DNA from: Aquabacterium sp. OR-4
Lineage (GTDB): Bacteria; Pseudomonadota; Gammaproteobacteria; Burkholderiales; Burkholderiaceae_C
DNA: 64,000 nucleotides
Direction: 5' to 3'
Assembly: GCF_025290835.2 (NCBI RefSeq)
Contig: NZ_JAOCQD020000001.1
Span: 1,364,001 to 1,428,000, forward strand
The notes under the pieces are model-generated. The model did no database searches and was not told the origin of the DNA. It was given only the letters and a program-made list of their open reading frames with translations. Of this stretch, positions 9,201 through 17,702 are shown piece by piece. How positions within the stretch are numbered: the first letter of the stretch is position 1; every line of letters starts with the position of its first letter. A program made the position numbers and the translations under genes.

Positions 9201-11630
9201 GGGCTGCAGGCCGATGTAGCGCTCCAACAGCTCGCGCGCCTGTTTGGCTGCGGAGGTCGGATCGACATCGGTCATGGAGTCCTCTTCGCCCCGGACCGGC
9301 CGCTCAAAAAGGCTGTATCCGTTGATGGTGCTGCTCTCGGCGACCAGCAGCGGCTCGCTGCCGCGCTGCATGACCGCGATCTCGGGGTAGAACGGATGCG
9401 CGAGCTCCTCGGAAAACTCCCGGAAGAAGATGTCGCGGTGCCCGAACAGCACGCTGTCGCTGGTGAGCAAGTGGGTCGCCAAGCCCGCAACGCGGCGGGT
9501 CTTGACCGCCAGCGCCTTCATCCGCTCTGGATGCCATGGCGGGATGATGAGCGAGGGCTGCTCGCCTGAAATGCGGGCCGTGCCAATCGAGAGCACTTCG
9601 GCCACCAAGCGGGCACGGCACACGTCGCCGCGAGCATGGACCATCAGAGCACTCAGCAGCGCCGAGAACGACTCGGCCTGCCGCAGGACGGATTCGCCTT
9701 GCAGGCCCGTGTCGATGAAGTCCTTCATGGCCAAGATGTAGTCGGCCTCGAAAGCATCCCACGCCGCGCGCAGCTCGTCGCGCTGCTCCTTGGTCAGGCG
9801 GCCCTCATTGGCAAGCTCTTTGATCCGGTCCTTGATTTCGGCGCGCAAGCTGCGCAGCTTGTTGGCCGGCGGAATCAGCGAGCCGGCGTCGCGGGAGAAC
9901 GTGGCCTCCAGCGTACCGGTGTCGAGCAGCGAGACGCTTTGCACGCCGCCCTTCTTGCTGACCAAGCGGCGCGGAACCTCTGTGCAGCCGACCGCGCCCT
10001 TTTCCAGCAGTCGGCGCATGTCGGAGACCAACGCCAATCCGATGGACTCGGGGCGATAGCTCCACACAAGCTGCGTCTTGTCGATGACGGTCTCGCGGTC
10101 GCCGATGCGCTGCACGAGCGCCACGTCAAACTTGATCTGGACCGCGTTTCGAGCCAACGACGAAACGGGCTTTAGCGTAGCGCCGCGAAGCTCCTTCTCC
10201 TTGGCGAAAAACTTTTCGTAGTGGAAGAGCGGGTCGGGAAGGTTGCCCGCGCCCATGCCCTTGACCTCCCACTTCACCCGCGAGCCCATGAGCTCCTGGA
10301 TGCCCCGATACATCGCCGAGAAGTAGCACCCCACGTCGTGGTTGAAGCGAGTGCGCCATTCGGTCCGGCCCTTGTTGACCGTGAACCGCAAGAAACGCTC
10401 GCCGGCCATGTCGTCGGCGCCGGCCAACAGGTGGTGAGTCACGCTCGCAAAGCCGTCGAGAAAATCATTGCACTCGATGGCCTTGCCGAAGATCGCCTTC
10501 TCCCAACGAGCGTGAAGCTGCCGCGACGGCTCCATGAAGCGCCGGTGCAGCTCGAAAAAGACCTTGTCGTCGTCATTCCACTCGGAGCGCTTCTCGCGCG
10601 CCTTGAGATCTTCAAGGTGGCGCTTCCACTTTTCGTCGAGGGCTTCCGCGTCGTCGCAGTCGTGCTCGAAGAATTTCAACGTGTGCTCGGCCAGACCTTG
10701 GAGCTTCTCCTTGGGCTTGTCGAAGATGTGGCACACGCCATCGGTTTCCCATTCGAGCTCGGCAACGTCGGCTGCAGGCTGGTTCTCGCCCATGGGGGCA
10801 TTGATGAACGCCTCCAAGGCGACGCGCGCCGCATCGGTGATGCTCGCAGCGTTGTCGTCCAAGCGCTGGCGCATTTCATCGGGGTCCAGCGGCTGCCCGT
10901 TGGGTCGCAGGCGCAGCAGCAGCGGAGCGCGGTGGGCGAAGAGCTTCTCAAACGCCTTTTTCCAAGGCTTATAGGACGCGCCGTAGGTCTTCGCGCTGGC
11001 GAAGAATGAGGTGTCTCGGGGCAAGCCCACCTTCGGCAACGACCAGCCAATGGCGTCGCGAATGGGCAGGCCGCGCGTCGCCGACATGGCTTCGGTCACG
11101 TGGGCGCAGAAGTCGCCAAGCTGCACCAAGGACAGGTCATAGGCGGAGATCAGGCCCTTGAGGGCCGAGCGGAACACCTGGCGGTCATCGGGAACCGGCG
11201 CCATGCCAGCGACATGGCATGTGGCATCGACCCATGCCTCTTCGTTCGCGCGCAGCTCTTTGGCGCCCAAGGCTGTGACGTGCCCAAGGGTGTCGGCCAG
11301 GTTGTGCTCGTTGCCGTTGGCCGTGAGGATCGCCTCTTTGCTTGTTTGGGCGTTGTTGCGCACGAAGCCGGCGTTGTGTTGGATCAGGGCCTCGGGCGGC
11401 AAGCCCTGGCCCTCGACCAGCGCCTCGGGGATCATGAGATCGACGCGCGCGGCCAAGTCGTGATTGGCAAGCACCGCGCGGGCCACCGAGGCGACTTGGG
11501 AAGAAGACAGCTTGTCGAGGCGGAACAGCGCCGCCGAGTCCTGCGCCGAGCCGTCGGCCTGGCGAGCGTCATTGATGCGCTTGGCCAGGATGTCGGCGCC
11601 GACGCGCCCAATGATCCGATCGGTCAGCAA
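6234..11630 (-). CDS. DptH-like giant FtsK/HerA-type translocase
   Basis: A 1,798-aa protein. The last ~260 residues form an FtsK/SpoIIIE-type ATPase: Walker A GATGSGKS near residue 1575, IILIDPKMG, Walker B FLIHDEFADW near 1680, then an arginine-finger region (AAQRPDKDV) and IALDRPGAEMLLG. The first ~1,450 residues show no domain I can name, apart from a low-complexity Pro/Ala/Glu linker near 1,390-1,450. Size, C-terminal FtsK domain and position after F- and G-like genes fit DptH of phosphorothioation-dependent restriction (DptFGH). The start overlaps the upstream gene by 7 bp, implying translational coupling. It probably moves along or processes DNA as the motor of the restriction arm. The DptH assignment rests on architecture and order, not on alignment. 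Confidence 0.68.
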   Translation of the reverse strand: MLTDRIIGRVGADILAKRINDARQADGSAQDSAALFRLDKLSSSQVASVARAVLANHDLAARVDLMIPEALVEGQGLPPEALIQHNAGFVRNNAQTSKEAILTANGNEHNLADTLGHVTALGAKELRANEEAWVDATCHVAGMAPVPDDRQVFRSALKGLISAYDLSLVQLGDFCAHVTEAMSATRGLPIRDAIGWSLPKVGLPRDTSFFASAKTYGASYKPWKKAFEKLFAHRAPLLLRLRPNGQPLDPDEMRQRLDDNAASITDAARVALEAFINAPMGENQPAADVAELEWETDGVCHIFDKPKEKLQGLAEHTLKFFEHDCDDAEALDEKWKRHLEDLKAREKRSEWNDDDKVFFELHRRFMEPSRQLHARWEKAIFGKAIECNDFLDGFASVTHHLLAGADDMAGERFLRFTVNKGRTEWRTRFNHDVGCYFSAMYRGIQELMGSRVKWEVKGMGAGNLPDPLFHYEKFFAKEKELRGATLKPVSSLARNAVQIKFDVALVQRIGDRETVIDKTQLVWSYRPESIGLALVSDMRRLLEKGAVGCTEVPRRLVSKKGGVQSVSLLDTGTLEATFSRDAGSLIPPANKLRSLRAEIKDRIKELANEGRLTKEQRDELRAAWDAFEADYILAMKDFIDTGLQGESVLRQAESFSALLSALMVHARGDVCRARLVAEVLSIGTARISGEQPSLIIPPWHPERMKALAVKTRRVAGLATHLLTSDSVLFGHRDIFFREFSEELAHPFYPEIAVMQRGSEPLLVAESSTINGYSLFERPVRGEEDSMTDVDPTSAAKQARELLERYIGLQPHEAANLSVLLYNADAAELPLATVRELAGLQAEDDFQCSVSVRHSDPAKLRRVYAELVNKAGDDPDLPVVSETSDNFISKLRIAVTPASATPGQGEGGFKPFDVAFLHDVVSRTAVEEWLPVDWTNDRPSLEHAPSRWSYRSVSGENELKSTTFLTCPWQTASGWAYVGAVAAVHRQTDAPVGARYLPARRISLQHEALASTMNDAHALAEWVATYDELLDKRQLQHNGITVVRYRRASTNGRNMIVSSTSELRLLGVLIRRRLGELGLSLGSDELDGVAARMKKDALSVSGDIVLRAAKRGVSAGEMLGLVLSRHLVVEEFAAQAKAGQSFSVFFLLDDYADWLAQRESRIADILALCVEEVDDGIRLRIAVVESKYVAAEGSAEAKRSSKAQLMATLTTFRAALFGDPGRLDRDVWLSRLADLLIDAEIPPGLSGLLARARSKLREGDVDIALRGYSHVFVHSAEAGQSRSASEQLEIDNTDGVQAWQEVFDRPELRKLVEAYSAATGATGVRGQLGGSEPWKSASFTRPAARVAWHAMMEQLGQQDAAVQDGAATAESAPPAPEAQPATAPSETKPVAPSVQEYEVAAAPTPVAAAVGEHLSVLIATKQAGLAVADDEREAWAQETTKKLKTALNSYGLQAAVLGTRMTPNGCLVRLAGSDRLRVEDIEAKRTQLLTTHAINLVTVQPKPGEIVVTIAGVKRQAVSLWDLWAKRQLNRNVAGINTSFVLGLQEINGSLLYLNLGGEFGGLSSHEPHSLVAGATGSGKSVLIQAILLDIAATNPKELAQIILIDPKMGVDYAALEDLPHMREAIITTKERSNEVLEALVEEMESRYRAFAQARARDLATFNAKAAPDARLPMVFLIHDEFADWMLDDAYKGAVGAAVQRLGVKARAAGIHLIFAAQRPDKDVMPMQLRENLGNRLILKVASEATSKIALDRPGAEMLLGRGHMAAKLNGEQGLVFAQAPFLSDDEISLAVQAINADN

Positions 11631-13159
11631 TTTTCTTCTCCCTTGAATCCAAACGGGTTCTCCACAAACGAGCAGGAGTCGGAGAGCCGACGCACAAGCC
11701 CAAGCCCAACCAGCCGCGCTTCGAGATTGGCGCGGTTCTCGCTGAGCACTTCCTGGTCCACCTTCTTCTCGGCGACAAGGCGTGAGCCTTCCGCGTCGCC
11801 AATGACGAGCCCATAGCGCCTCTTGGCCTCTGCCAAGAACTCGTCGAACTGCATGCGGTCATCGACGATGGCCACCACCAGAGTCTTAATGAGCCGGTCG
11901 TTTGGGGCATATCGCGTGCGCCGCGCGAGGCGCCGGGAGCTGAGCCCGATGGCGCGCGACCACGAAGCATGAATCTTCCCGACGTGCTGCTCATGGCGCG
12001 AGATGGCCATGTCCACCAGCCTCTCGATCAGCTTGTCGCCAGACATGCGCGTGTAGTCGGCGTCGTCGTCCGAATCGGCCGATGGCCACTGGAACAACTC
12101 GCGCATGACGCTGGCCTGCGCCGCGTCGGGGTAGTCCGATTTGGAGGCGGCTTCCCATTCGGGCAGCAAGCGGGCTTGCTCGATGGAGGCGCGGACCGCC
12201 TTGACCGAAAGGCCTTGGTTGAGCTGGTAGCTATCCCCCGACAGGGCGCGAACCTTTGTGCGCTCCTTGGACACGATCTCACAGACAAACTCGACCGGCT
12301 CGGCGTCACCGGCCTGCGTCTTGGCCTGCTCGAGGAAATACAGCAGGAGGTTGAGGCCCGCCGAGGCGATCAGGTGCTCCAAGGCGTCGTAGATCGGCAT
12401 GTCCTTGGCCAGGATCGCGAGCCAGTCATCGCAGAGCTGGTCAAAGCGAGGATGGGACGCGTGGGGCAGATAGCCCACGTCGCGCGAATTCGACGCGAGC
12501 TGGGGCTCACCTTGCAGCGCGCGCACCAAGCGATTCATCGGCGCCGCCCGATTGAAGAGGCGCTGTGAAAGCTGGGCACCAAGTTCTGGGCCGCGAGCCG
12601 CGCGGCTGAGCATGAGATACAGCAGCTCGCCCGTGCGGGCGAAGAATCGCCGGTCGTTGCTCGCGCCGCCCGAGTCGATCCGCAAGTCCTCGAACAAAGC
12701 GTCGGGGCCAAAGGGAAAGACGAACTTGGAGCTCCAACGCTTGTTGCTGCGGGCCTCGAACGCGGACGAACGCAGCAGCTCGATAGCCTTGGCGAAGTCG
12801 TCAAAGCTCGAAAACGCCTTGCGCAGATAGCCCATGTCCTCGTCGCCAAGCTTGGTCGCGTCTTGGGCAAACAAGGCGCTCCACTCGCGCCACTTCTCGT
12901 CGTCGGTGATCGACCGCTCGCGGATGGCTTCGACAAAAGGGTTGTTGAACAGCAGGCCGCGCAGGCGGATTTGATGCTGCGGCCGATATCGCACTTTGTC
13001 GGTCGGCGTGGCGACCAGCGGGCTGTCAAGGTTTGACCCCAGCACGCCCAGGAATTCGAGCACGGTCAAATGCGGCAACTGCTCGTCGTAGAGGCGGTGG
13101 CCCCAGATGTGCTCATCGACGGCGAAGTCGACCCGGTCAATGTCAATGCGTTGCCTCAT
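11624..13159 (-). CDS. DptG-position protein of the defence operon
   Basis: A 511-aa mostly charged, helical protein with no motif I recognise and no signal peptide or membrane segment. The start overlaps the stop of the DptF-like gene by ATGA, and its 3' end overlaps the FtsK-like gene by 7 bp, so it is the middle of a tightly coupled trio. Order and size (E. coli and Salmonella DptG are around 440 aa) suggest a DptG counterpart, but DptG has no clear catalytic motif to check. The name is therefore a positional inference. The coding frame itself is secure from its length, overlaps and codon use. Confidence 0.55.
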   Translation of the reverse strand: MRQRIDIDRVDFAVDEHIWGHRLYDEQLPHLTVLEFLGVLGSNLDSPLVATPTDKVRYRPQHQIRLRGLLFNNPFVEAIRERSITDDEKWREWSALFAQDATKLGDEDMGYLRKAFSSFDDFAKAIELLRSSAFEARSNKRWSSKFVFPFGPDALFEDLRIDSGGASNDRRFFARTGELLYLMLSRAARGPELGAQLSQRLFNRAAPMNRLVRALQGEPQLASNSRDVGYLPHASHPRFDQLCDDWLAILAKDMPIYDALEHLIASAGLNLLLYFLEQAKTQAGDAEPVEFVCEIVSKERTKVRALSGDSYQLNQGLSVKAVRASIEQARLLPEWEAASKSDYPDAAQASVMRELFQWPSADSDDDADYTRMSGDKLIERLVDMAISRHEQHVGKIHASWSRAIGLSSRRLARRTRYAPNDRLIKTLVVAIVDDRMQFDEFLAEAKRRYGLVIGDAEGSRLVAEKKVDQEVLSENRANLEARLVGLGLVRRLSDSCSFVENPFGFKGEENC

Positions 13160-15051
13160 TCGGAAATCCTCACGGTGATGGGCCGAGAGAACCCGTGGCC
13201 GCCCTGCTCAATGTCGATGAAATTCAGCGTCAGCGATCCACTGTCGGCGCCCGCCTCATCGTCATCGTCCTGCTGGCTGCGGCCCCGGATGAGCTCGGCC
13301 TTGCGCAGCAGCTTGGCCTTGAACGCAAGCATGTCTTCCAAGCACTCGCTGGAGAAGCTGCCTGGCAGCGCGCCTTCGGCCACCCGCGAGAGAAACTCAA
13401 AGCGCACAGGCGTAAGGTCGAAGGCCACGAAATTTCCAGCGCCCTGTGCAAGCGACACGTCTAGACAGGGGCGGCCCGTCTTCGCCTCGAGCTTGACCGC
13501 CATGCCAACACCATTGAGCCGGCGCGATGGGGCCTCGGTGTCGCACAGCACGCTCACGCGCGACTGCGTGAAGCCACCAGAGCTGGCGACAAAGATGCGG
13601 TCCACGTTGTCGATCAAGAGGCCCGTCATCACGCGATTGAGGCCGCGCACCAGCCGGCCGCGCACGGTCTCGGCGACGGGCTTCTTGTCGAGCAAGGCCG
13701 CGCGCATCTCCATGTATTCGCCCGCGAAGCGAAACACGGTCATCGACCAGAAGGGGTAGCCCTCCTCGCCCGGAGGCAGCGTGAAGAAGAGGCGGCGGCG
13801 CTGCTCTTGCAGCAGGTCCATGAAGCCGGCGGCTCCGCCGTCGATGCGGGCGGCCTCCTCGCCTTCAAGATACTTGTCCTGGGCGCTCAGCAGCCGTGGC
13901 GTGGCCCCATAGACGGGGTCGCTCGCAATCAAGCGGGCGAACGCCGGCGCGAGCTTCACGTCGTCTTTCCCGTAGACCAACAAGCCGTCCGCGCCATTGG
14001 TGGTCTCGTCGCCCACGCCAAAGGCCGCCATCGCCTTGAAGACCGGCCGGTCGGCGAGGCGCCGCTTGGGAAGATTCGCGCCGAAAGCGTTGCCGTAGAC
14101 GCTCCCGCGATCCACCGCCCCTTGCTCCTGAATCCACGCGACCTCGGCACAGGACATCAAGCCGTCCTTGGCGTCGCGGTGGCCCAAGATCATGTTGGCG
14201 CACAGAGCGAGCAAGTCTCGAACCGGCAAATGCTGCCCGTTGAGCCTGGCGATCTCCACCAAGTCGCCCAGCCGGCGTCCGAGTTGCGCGCCATCGCCAG
14301 TTCCAAGAAGCCGTTGACGGTTCTCATAGATCGGGCACACCTTATCGCCCGATTTCAGCGAGCACCGGCGGCAGTTGTCCCATTCGGCGTGCTTGGCAAC
14401 GGCGGCAACCACCTCCTCGAGCGCCATGCGGCCCACGCTGCGGCTGAGGTCGAAAACGGCTAGGCGATCTGGCTCTTTGCCCGCCTGCAAGAAGAATTCC
14501 TGCAGCGGCTTGCGCAGCGGGTGGCTGCGCCCTTGCCTGCGCCCAAGGTCGCGAAGCCTGTCGAGCACTTGGCCGTGGTTGGCCGCCAGGATGACGATCT
14601 CGCTGTCGTCGCGTTCAAGCACCGATTTTTCGAGCCGTGCCAGGGGAGCATCGCTTTCCTCGCCATTGAACTCGCTGAGGTCTTTGATGAAGACTGCCAA
14701 GCGGCCGTCAGCCAGGCGATGTTCTTTGATGTTGCCCTTGGCGGCCCACGCGCGCGGGTCGCCGCCCATGGAGGTCCAAAGCGCGCGGCAGTGGTAGGTC
14801 TTGCCGTCGCCAGCCGTGCCCGCGATCAGTATGGAGCCAGGCTTTCCAGACGCCACATGCGCCTTCATCGGCTCGAGCATCGGCGTGCTCAGCGCGATGG
14901 GCTGCACCTTAGCCCGGCCGACGGCTCCGGCCACGTATTCATCGAACATCGTCAGGTTGTTCGGCGTCGGACCGTAGGTGCGCAGGAAACGCACCCACGC
15001 GCTCGACGGCGGCGCGCCTGGCTCATGGGCAATCGTGTTTTGTTCTGTCAA
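13156..15051 (-). CDS. DptF-like P-loop ATPase
   Basis: A 631-aa protein. The P-loop GTAGDGKT lies at residues 78-85, followed by a Walker B-like ILAANHGQV segment near 155 and a cysteine cluster CRRC-x8-C (C227, C230, C239) that may bind zinc. I chose a TTG start at 15051 because GGGAG lies about 8 bp upstream and no ATG with a good ribosome site gives the full N-terminus; the next in-frame ATG would remove 34 residues. DptF of phosphorothioation-dependent restriction is likewise a ~550-aa ATPase encoded first in dptFGH. The ATGA overlap with the next gene supports one operon. ATPase function is clear; DptF identity is likely but not proven. Confidence 0.62.
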   Translation of the reverse strand: MTEQNTIAHEPGAPPSSAWVRFLRTYGPTPNNLTMFDEYVAGAVGRAKVQPIALSTPMLEPMKAHVASGKPGSILIAGTAGDGKTYHCRALWTSMGGDPRAWAAKGNIKEHRLADGRLAVFIKDLSEFNGEESDAPLARLEKSVLERDDSEIVILAANHGQVLDRLRDLGRRQGRSHPLRKPLQEFFLQAGKEPDRLAVFDLSRSVGRMALEEVVAAVAKHAEWDNCRRCSLKSGDKVCPIYENRQRLLGTGDGAQLGRRLGDLVEIARLNGQHLPVRDLLALCANMILGHRDAKDGLMSCAEVAWIQEQGAVDRGSVYGNAFGANLPKRRLADRPVFKAMAAFGVGDETTNGADGLLVYGKDDVKLAPAFARLIASDPVYGATPRLLSAQDKYLEGEEAARIDGGAAGFMDLLQEQRRRLFFTLPPGEEGYPFWSMTVFRFAGEYMEMRAALLDKKPVAETVRGRLVRGLNRVMTGLLIDNVDRIFVASSGGFTQSRVSVLCDTEAPSRRLNGVGMAVKLEAKTGRPCLDVSLAQGAGNFVAFDLTPVRFEFLSRVAEGALPGSFSSECLEDMLAFKAKLLRKAELIRGRSQQDDDDEAGADSGSLTLNFIDIEQGGHGFSRPITVRISE

Positions 15052-15112
15052 TTGCTCGCTCCCGTATGAATGTTGTCTATCTCGTTGCGGATTGGGCTTG
15101 AACGCAGCAACG

Positions 15113-15994
15113 TCACGCGGGGCTCCCCGACGACGAAGCGCCTGGCGCGAGCATCGCGCTCTCCACGCCATAGAGGGTGGGCGTGTTGCGAAGCCATAGG
15201 TGGTGGGACGCAGGGTCGAGCCGGTGGTCGGGGCTCGCGTCGATGGACCATCGCCGAAGCACATAGCCGGCAAGCGCGGCCCGCGTCTTGATCTTCAACA
15301 CGCCGCCGTCCATGCCATAGTCGGCCTCAATCGCTTTGGGTTGCTTGACGCCGGGATGGGGAACGACCTCCAAGTCCACGATCCGCGCCCACTGCTCGTC
15401 GGCACCCAACAGCTCATGCTCCTCGACTGAGCCGGCTACCTCTGTGGCTTTCGTAATGCGCGATAGGACGAAGTCGCCAAACCGTGACTTACTTCTGTCG
15501 AATGCACGAACGTGCCATCGCAACCCGTTGTCTGCCACCGCAACCGGAACCAGTTCGCGCAAAGCCGCCCCCGATGACAACGACAGATAGGTCACCTTGA
15601 GCGCTCTTTTGGCGCACATTGCCCGCGTCACAGTAGCAAGAGTTTTCAGGTCAGGGCGAACCAAATTGCCAGGCCCTTCGCAAGGTACGGCCTTGCGAAG
15701 CTTCAGATCCAGACCGTCACCGAACCCGAGCAGCAGCCAGGCCAGTACGCGATCTGGCGAAAACTCAAATACAGGCTTGAATGCGTCCGCCGGCCTGTAG
15801 CAACGGGCAAGCACGTCGTATGAGAGGTTTGCCGGGGCCAATTGACGATAAGCGGTCAGGTCTCGAGTGGCCGCAGCAGGCTTCACTCCAAACCGCTCTT
15901 CGATATCAGCCCGCCGCAACTCGCCTGCGAAAAACGCTTTCAGCTCAAGGTATGCAACCCGCTCCCGTTGCGACTGCGACAGGTCAGCAACCAT
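15113..15994 (-). CDS. WYL-domain transcriptional regulator (BrxR/CapW type)
   Basis: A 293-aa protein with an N-terminal winged-helix segment (LELKAFFAGELRRADIEERFGV, about residues 13-35), then a WYL-type beta-barrel domain (LKVTYLSLSSG; RELVPVAV; WHVRAFD) and a C-terminal extension. This layout matches BrxR/CapW, WYL repressors found as first genes of defence operons. ATG 15994 places the helix-turn-helix at the usual distance from the N-terminus and has AGGGG upstream; ATG 16087 would add 31 unrelated residues. It lies 61 bp upstream of the DptF-like gene in the same direction and probably controls that operon, perhaps responding to a ligand released by infection. Confidence 0.75.
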   Translation of the reverse strand: MVADLSQSQRERVAYLELKAFFAGELRRADIEERFGVKPAAATRDLTAYRQLAPANLSYDVLARCYRPADAFKPVFEFSPDRVLAWLLLGFGDGLDLKLRKAVPCEGPGNLVRPDLKTLATVTRAMCAKRALKVTYLSLSSGAALRELVPVAVADNGLRWHVRAFDRSKSRFGDFVLSRITKATEVAGSVEEHELLGADEQWARIVDLEVVPHPGVKQPKAIEADYGMDGGVLKIKTRAALAGYVLRRWSIDASPDHRLDPASHHLWLRNTPTLYGVESAMLAPGASSSGSPA

Positions 15995-16129
15995 CGCTTG
16001 ATGGCCCCTGGGCTTGGGTCGAGACGAAAATGATGGGCAGGTGCATTCTGAGCATCTTACCCTGATCAGTTTGATGACCATGCGCACCGATAACTGTGTT
16101 TTTATCCACCACCCACATTCACGCCTTGA

Positions 16130-17101
16130 TCAAGGGCGATGTTGTGACCGTGGTGGCTTGCGGCGATCAGACTGCTGAATCGAAAGTTCACCACCCCTAC
16201 GAACCACCGTCACTGATCTCCGCGAACTTGGCAGCGCCTCCTTGGGGCGACGCCACGGCGACAAATCGGACGCCGGTCCCTCGACGTTTGGCGCCACACG
16301 CTGTGGGTCCGGCCTTGGCTCGGTCCGCTCAGCCAGGCGCGCCTTCATGCGCAACAACTTGCACATCTGCTCCTCAACGGCCGAAACGCGCGCGTTACGC
16401 CGTCGCAGCCGCGCGTTGAGGCTGGCGCGTCCCCGGGCCGCAGCACCGTTGACGCCAACGTGCACGGTGGGCAACCGTCCAATCCCTCGATCCTTGAAAC
16501 TCCTGTGATCAACGCGCTCGGCAGATCCCTTGCGGGCAAGCGCAGCATTCACCGAAAGCTCCCAACGTGGCCGCAGCCACGACACGGAATCCGCTGCGCC
16601 ATGTCGCTTGCACGCGATGGGGTCGAGTCGTTCTGCTTTTTTACCGAGCACACCGTCGGCATCGACCGTACATGCGGTCAGGAGCAAGTGTGCGTGATGA
16701 TTCCGATCATCACCGCCGCGGGATGGCGCGTGCAAGGCGCAGTCCACGCCGACACCAAACTCGGTGGCGATGTCTCGGGAGAAGCCGAAAGCCAACGCGG
16801 CGCGCTCGTCGGCATCCAGCTCGTTGGGAAGCGCGAGCACAACTTCGCGCGCGAGCACGGCATCACGCCGGCGGTGGTGCAGCTCCAGGTCGTTCCAGAA
16901 TTTTTCGCGATCCCGCACAAGCCGGCCACCCGGCAGGTGGATGCGCGCGTCAAGCACGCCCTTGCGGCGGCGGTAGTCAAAGACCTGACCGGTGCGTTGA
17001 TCGGTGATCAATGCGCCGGCGCGATACGCCGCCGCAGCTGTAGCGGATCGGCCGCTGGCGCGAGCAATGGGCGGGCGAGCGCTCAAATGGAAAATTGCCA
17101 C
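16130..17101 (-). CDS. mobA: MobA/MobL-family (MOBQ) relaxase
   Basis: A 323-aa relaxase that nicks oriT and carries the strand into the recipient. The N-terminus MAIFHL, the likely nucleophile Y26 in AAAAYRAG, and the histidine cluster NHHAHLLL at residues 134-141 (with H124 upstream) match MobA/MobL. The nuclease domain looks intact to about residue 220; the tail is Arg/Pro-rich and there is no helicase or primase extension, so it is a short member of the family. It starts with GTG preceded by GGAGG. The oriT lies 42-79 bp upstream, divergent from the TraD/MobC-like gene, as in small mobilisable plasmids. The gene ends 136 bp from the WYL regulator start and is separate from the defence operon. 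Confidence 0.85.
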   Translation of the reverse strand: MAIFHLSARPPIARASGRSATAAAAYRAGALITDQRTGQVFDYRRRKGVLDARIHLPGGRLVRDREKFWNDLELHHRRRDAVLAREVVLALPNELDADERAALAFGFSRDIATEFGVGVDCALHAPSRGGDDRNHHAHLLLTACTVDADGVLGKKAERLDPIACKRHGAADSVSWLRPRWELSVNAALARKGSAERVDHRSFKDRGIGRLPTVHVGVNGAAARGRASLNARLRRRNARVSAVEEQMCKLLRMKARLAERTEPRPDPQRVAPNVEGPASDLSPWRRPKEALPSSRRSVTVVRRGGELSIQQSDRRKPPRSQHRP

Positions 17102-17142
17102 TGTAGTTCCTCCGGGGTGTCGGGGCGCAGCCCTGACCGCAC

Positions 17143-17180
17143 GTAATCTTGCGAAGCGGGATTACTCTAAGTGCGCCCTT
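17143..17180. other. oriT: oriT with MOBQ-type nic site
   Basis: An inverted repeat (GTAATCTTGC at 17143-17152, GCGGGATTAC at 17156-17165, loop GAA, two G-T wobbles) is followed two bases later by TAAGTGCGCCCTT (17168-17180). TAA(G/A)TGCG^CCCT beside a hairpin is the nic region of RSF1010/R1162-type MOBQ plasmids, so cleavage is expected between 17175 and 17176. It lies between the divergent relaxase and accessory genes, exactly where an oriT belongs. Confidence 0.85.
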
Positions 17181-17319
17181 CGGGGAGGTCGTCAGCGACT
17201 CCCATCCAATAGCCATTCGCAATATGGGCGAAATGATCGGGGGTAATCAGGACCGCACAGCCCCACAGCTGTCTTGCCAATAAATACACTGTACTCAGCA
17301 AACGTATCCAGGTGCGGCC

Positions 17320-17634
17320 ATGACACCCAACAACATCCAGTCGATTGACATCAAACTGCAGCAGCTCAAAAACCGACGCGCCCTGTTGCTCGCGCAGCAT
17401 GGTGCCACTGAGCGAAAACGCATCACGCGCCAGGCCGTGATCATTGGCAAATGGGTCATGGCCAAGCGGCCGGAACTCGTGACCGAGATCGCCGGCATGT
17501 TGGAGCGCGACCAGGATCGCGCCGTGTTCAAAATGCCACTCGTGGCAGCTGCAGGCCAGGTGGCTCCCGGCATTTCCCATGTGGACATCCAACTGCCTTT
17601 GGATGACGACGCCGAGCCCACCACCATTTGCTGA
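17320..17634 (+). CDS. TraD/MobC-like relaxosome accessory protein
   Basis: A 104-aa protein with an N-terminal helical, coiled-coil-like segment (IDIKLQQLKNRRALLLA) and a central stretch RKRITRQAVIIGKWVMAKRP followed by LERDQDRAVFKMP. This pattern resembles the small TraD (PF06412)/MobC-type proteins next to MOBQ relaxases, which help load the relaxase on oriT. It is divergent from the relaxase with oriT between them, and converges on the AAA+ gene across a perfect GC-rich hairpin. The mobilisation role rests mostly on position and weak similarity. Confidence 0.6.
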   Translation: MTPNNIQSIDIKLQQLKNRRALLLAQHGATERKRITRQAVIIGKWVMAKRPELVTEIAGMLERDQDRAVFKMPLVAAAGQVAPGISHVDIQLPLDDDAEPTTIC

Positions 17635-17676
17635 CCAGCAGCGGTGCCGTGTCCACAGCCTGGGCGCAACTGCAAG

Positions 17677-17695
17677 GGCGCCGGGTCCCGGCGCC
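17677..17695. terminator. Perfect 9-bp palindromic hairpin between convergent genes
   Basis: GGCGCCGGG-T-CCCGGCGCC is a perfect inverted repeat in the 68-bp gap between the stops of the TraD/MobC-like gene and the AAA+ gene. There is no T tract, so it is at best a bidirectional stabilising or Rho-assisted terminator. Confidence 0.45.
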
Positions 17696-17702
17696 TGGCG
17701 CA

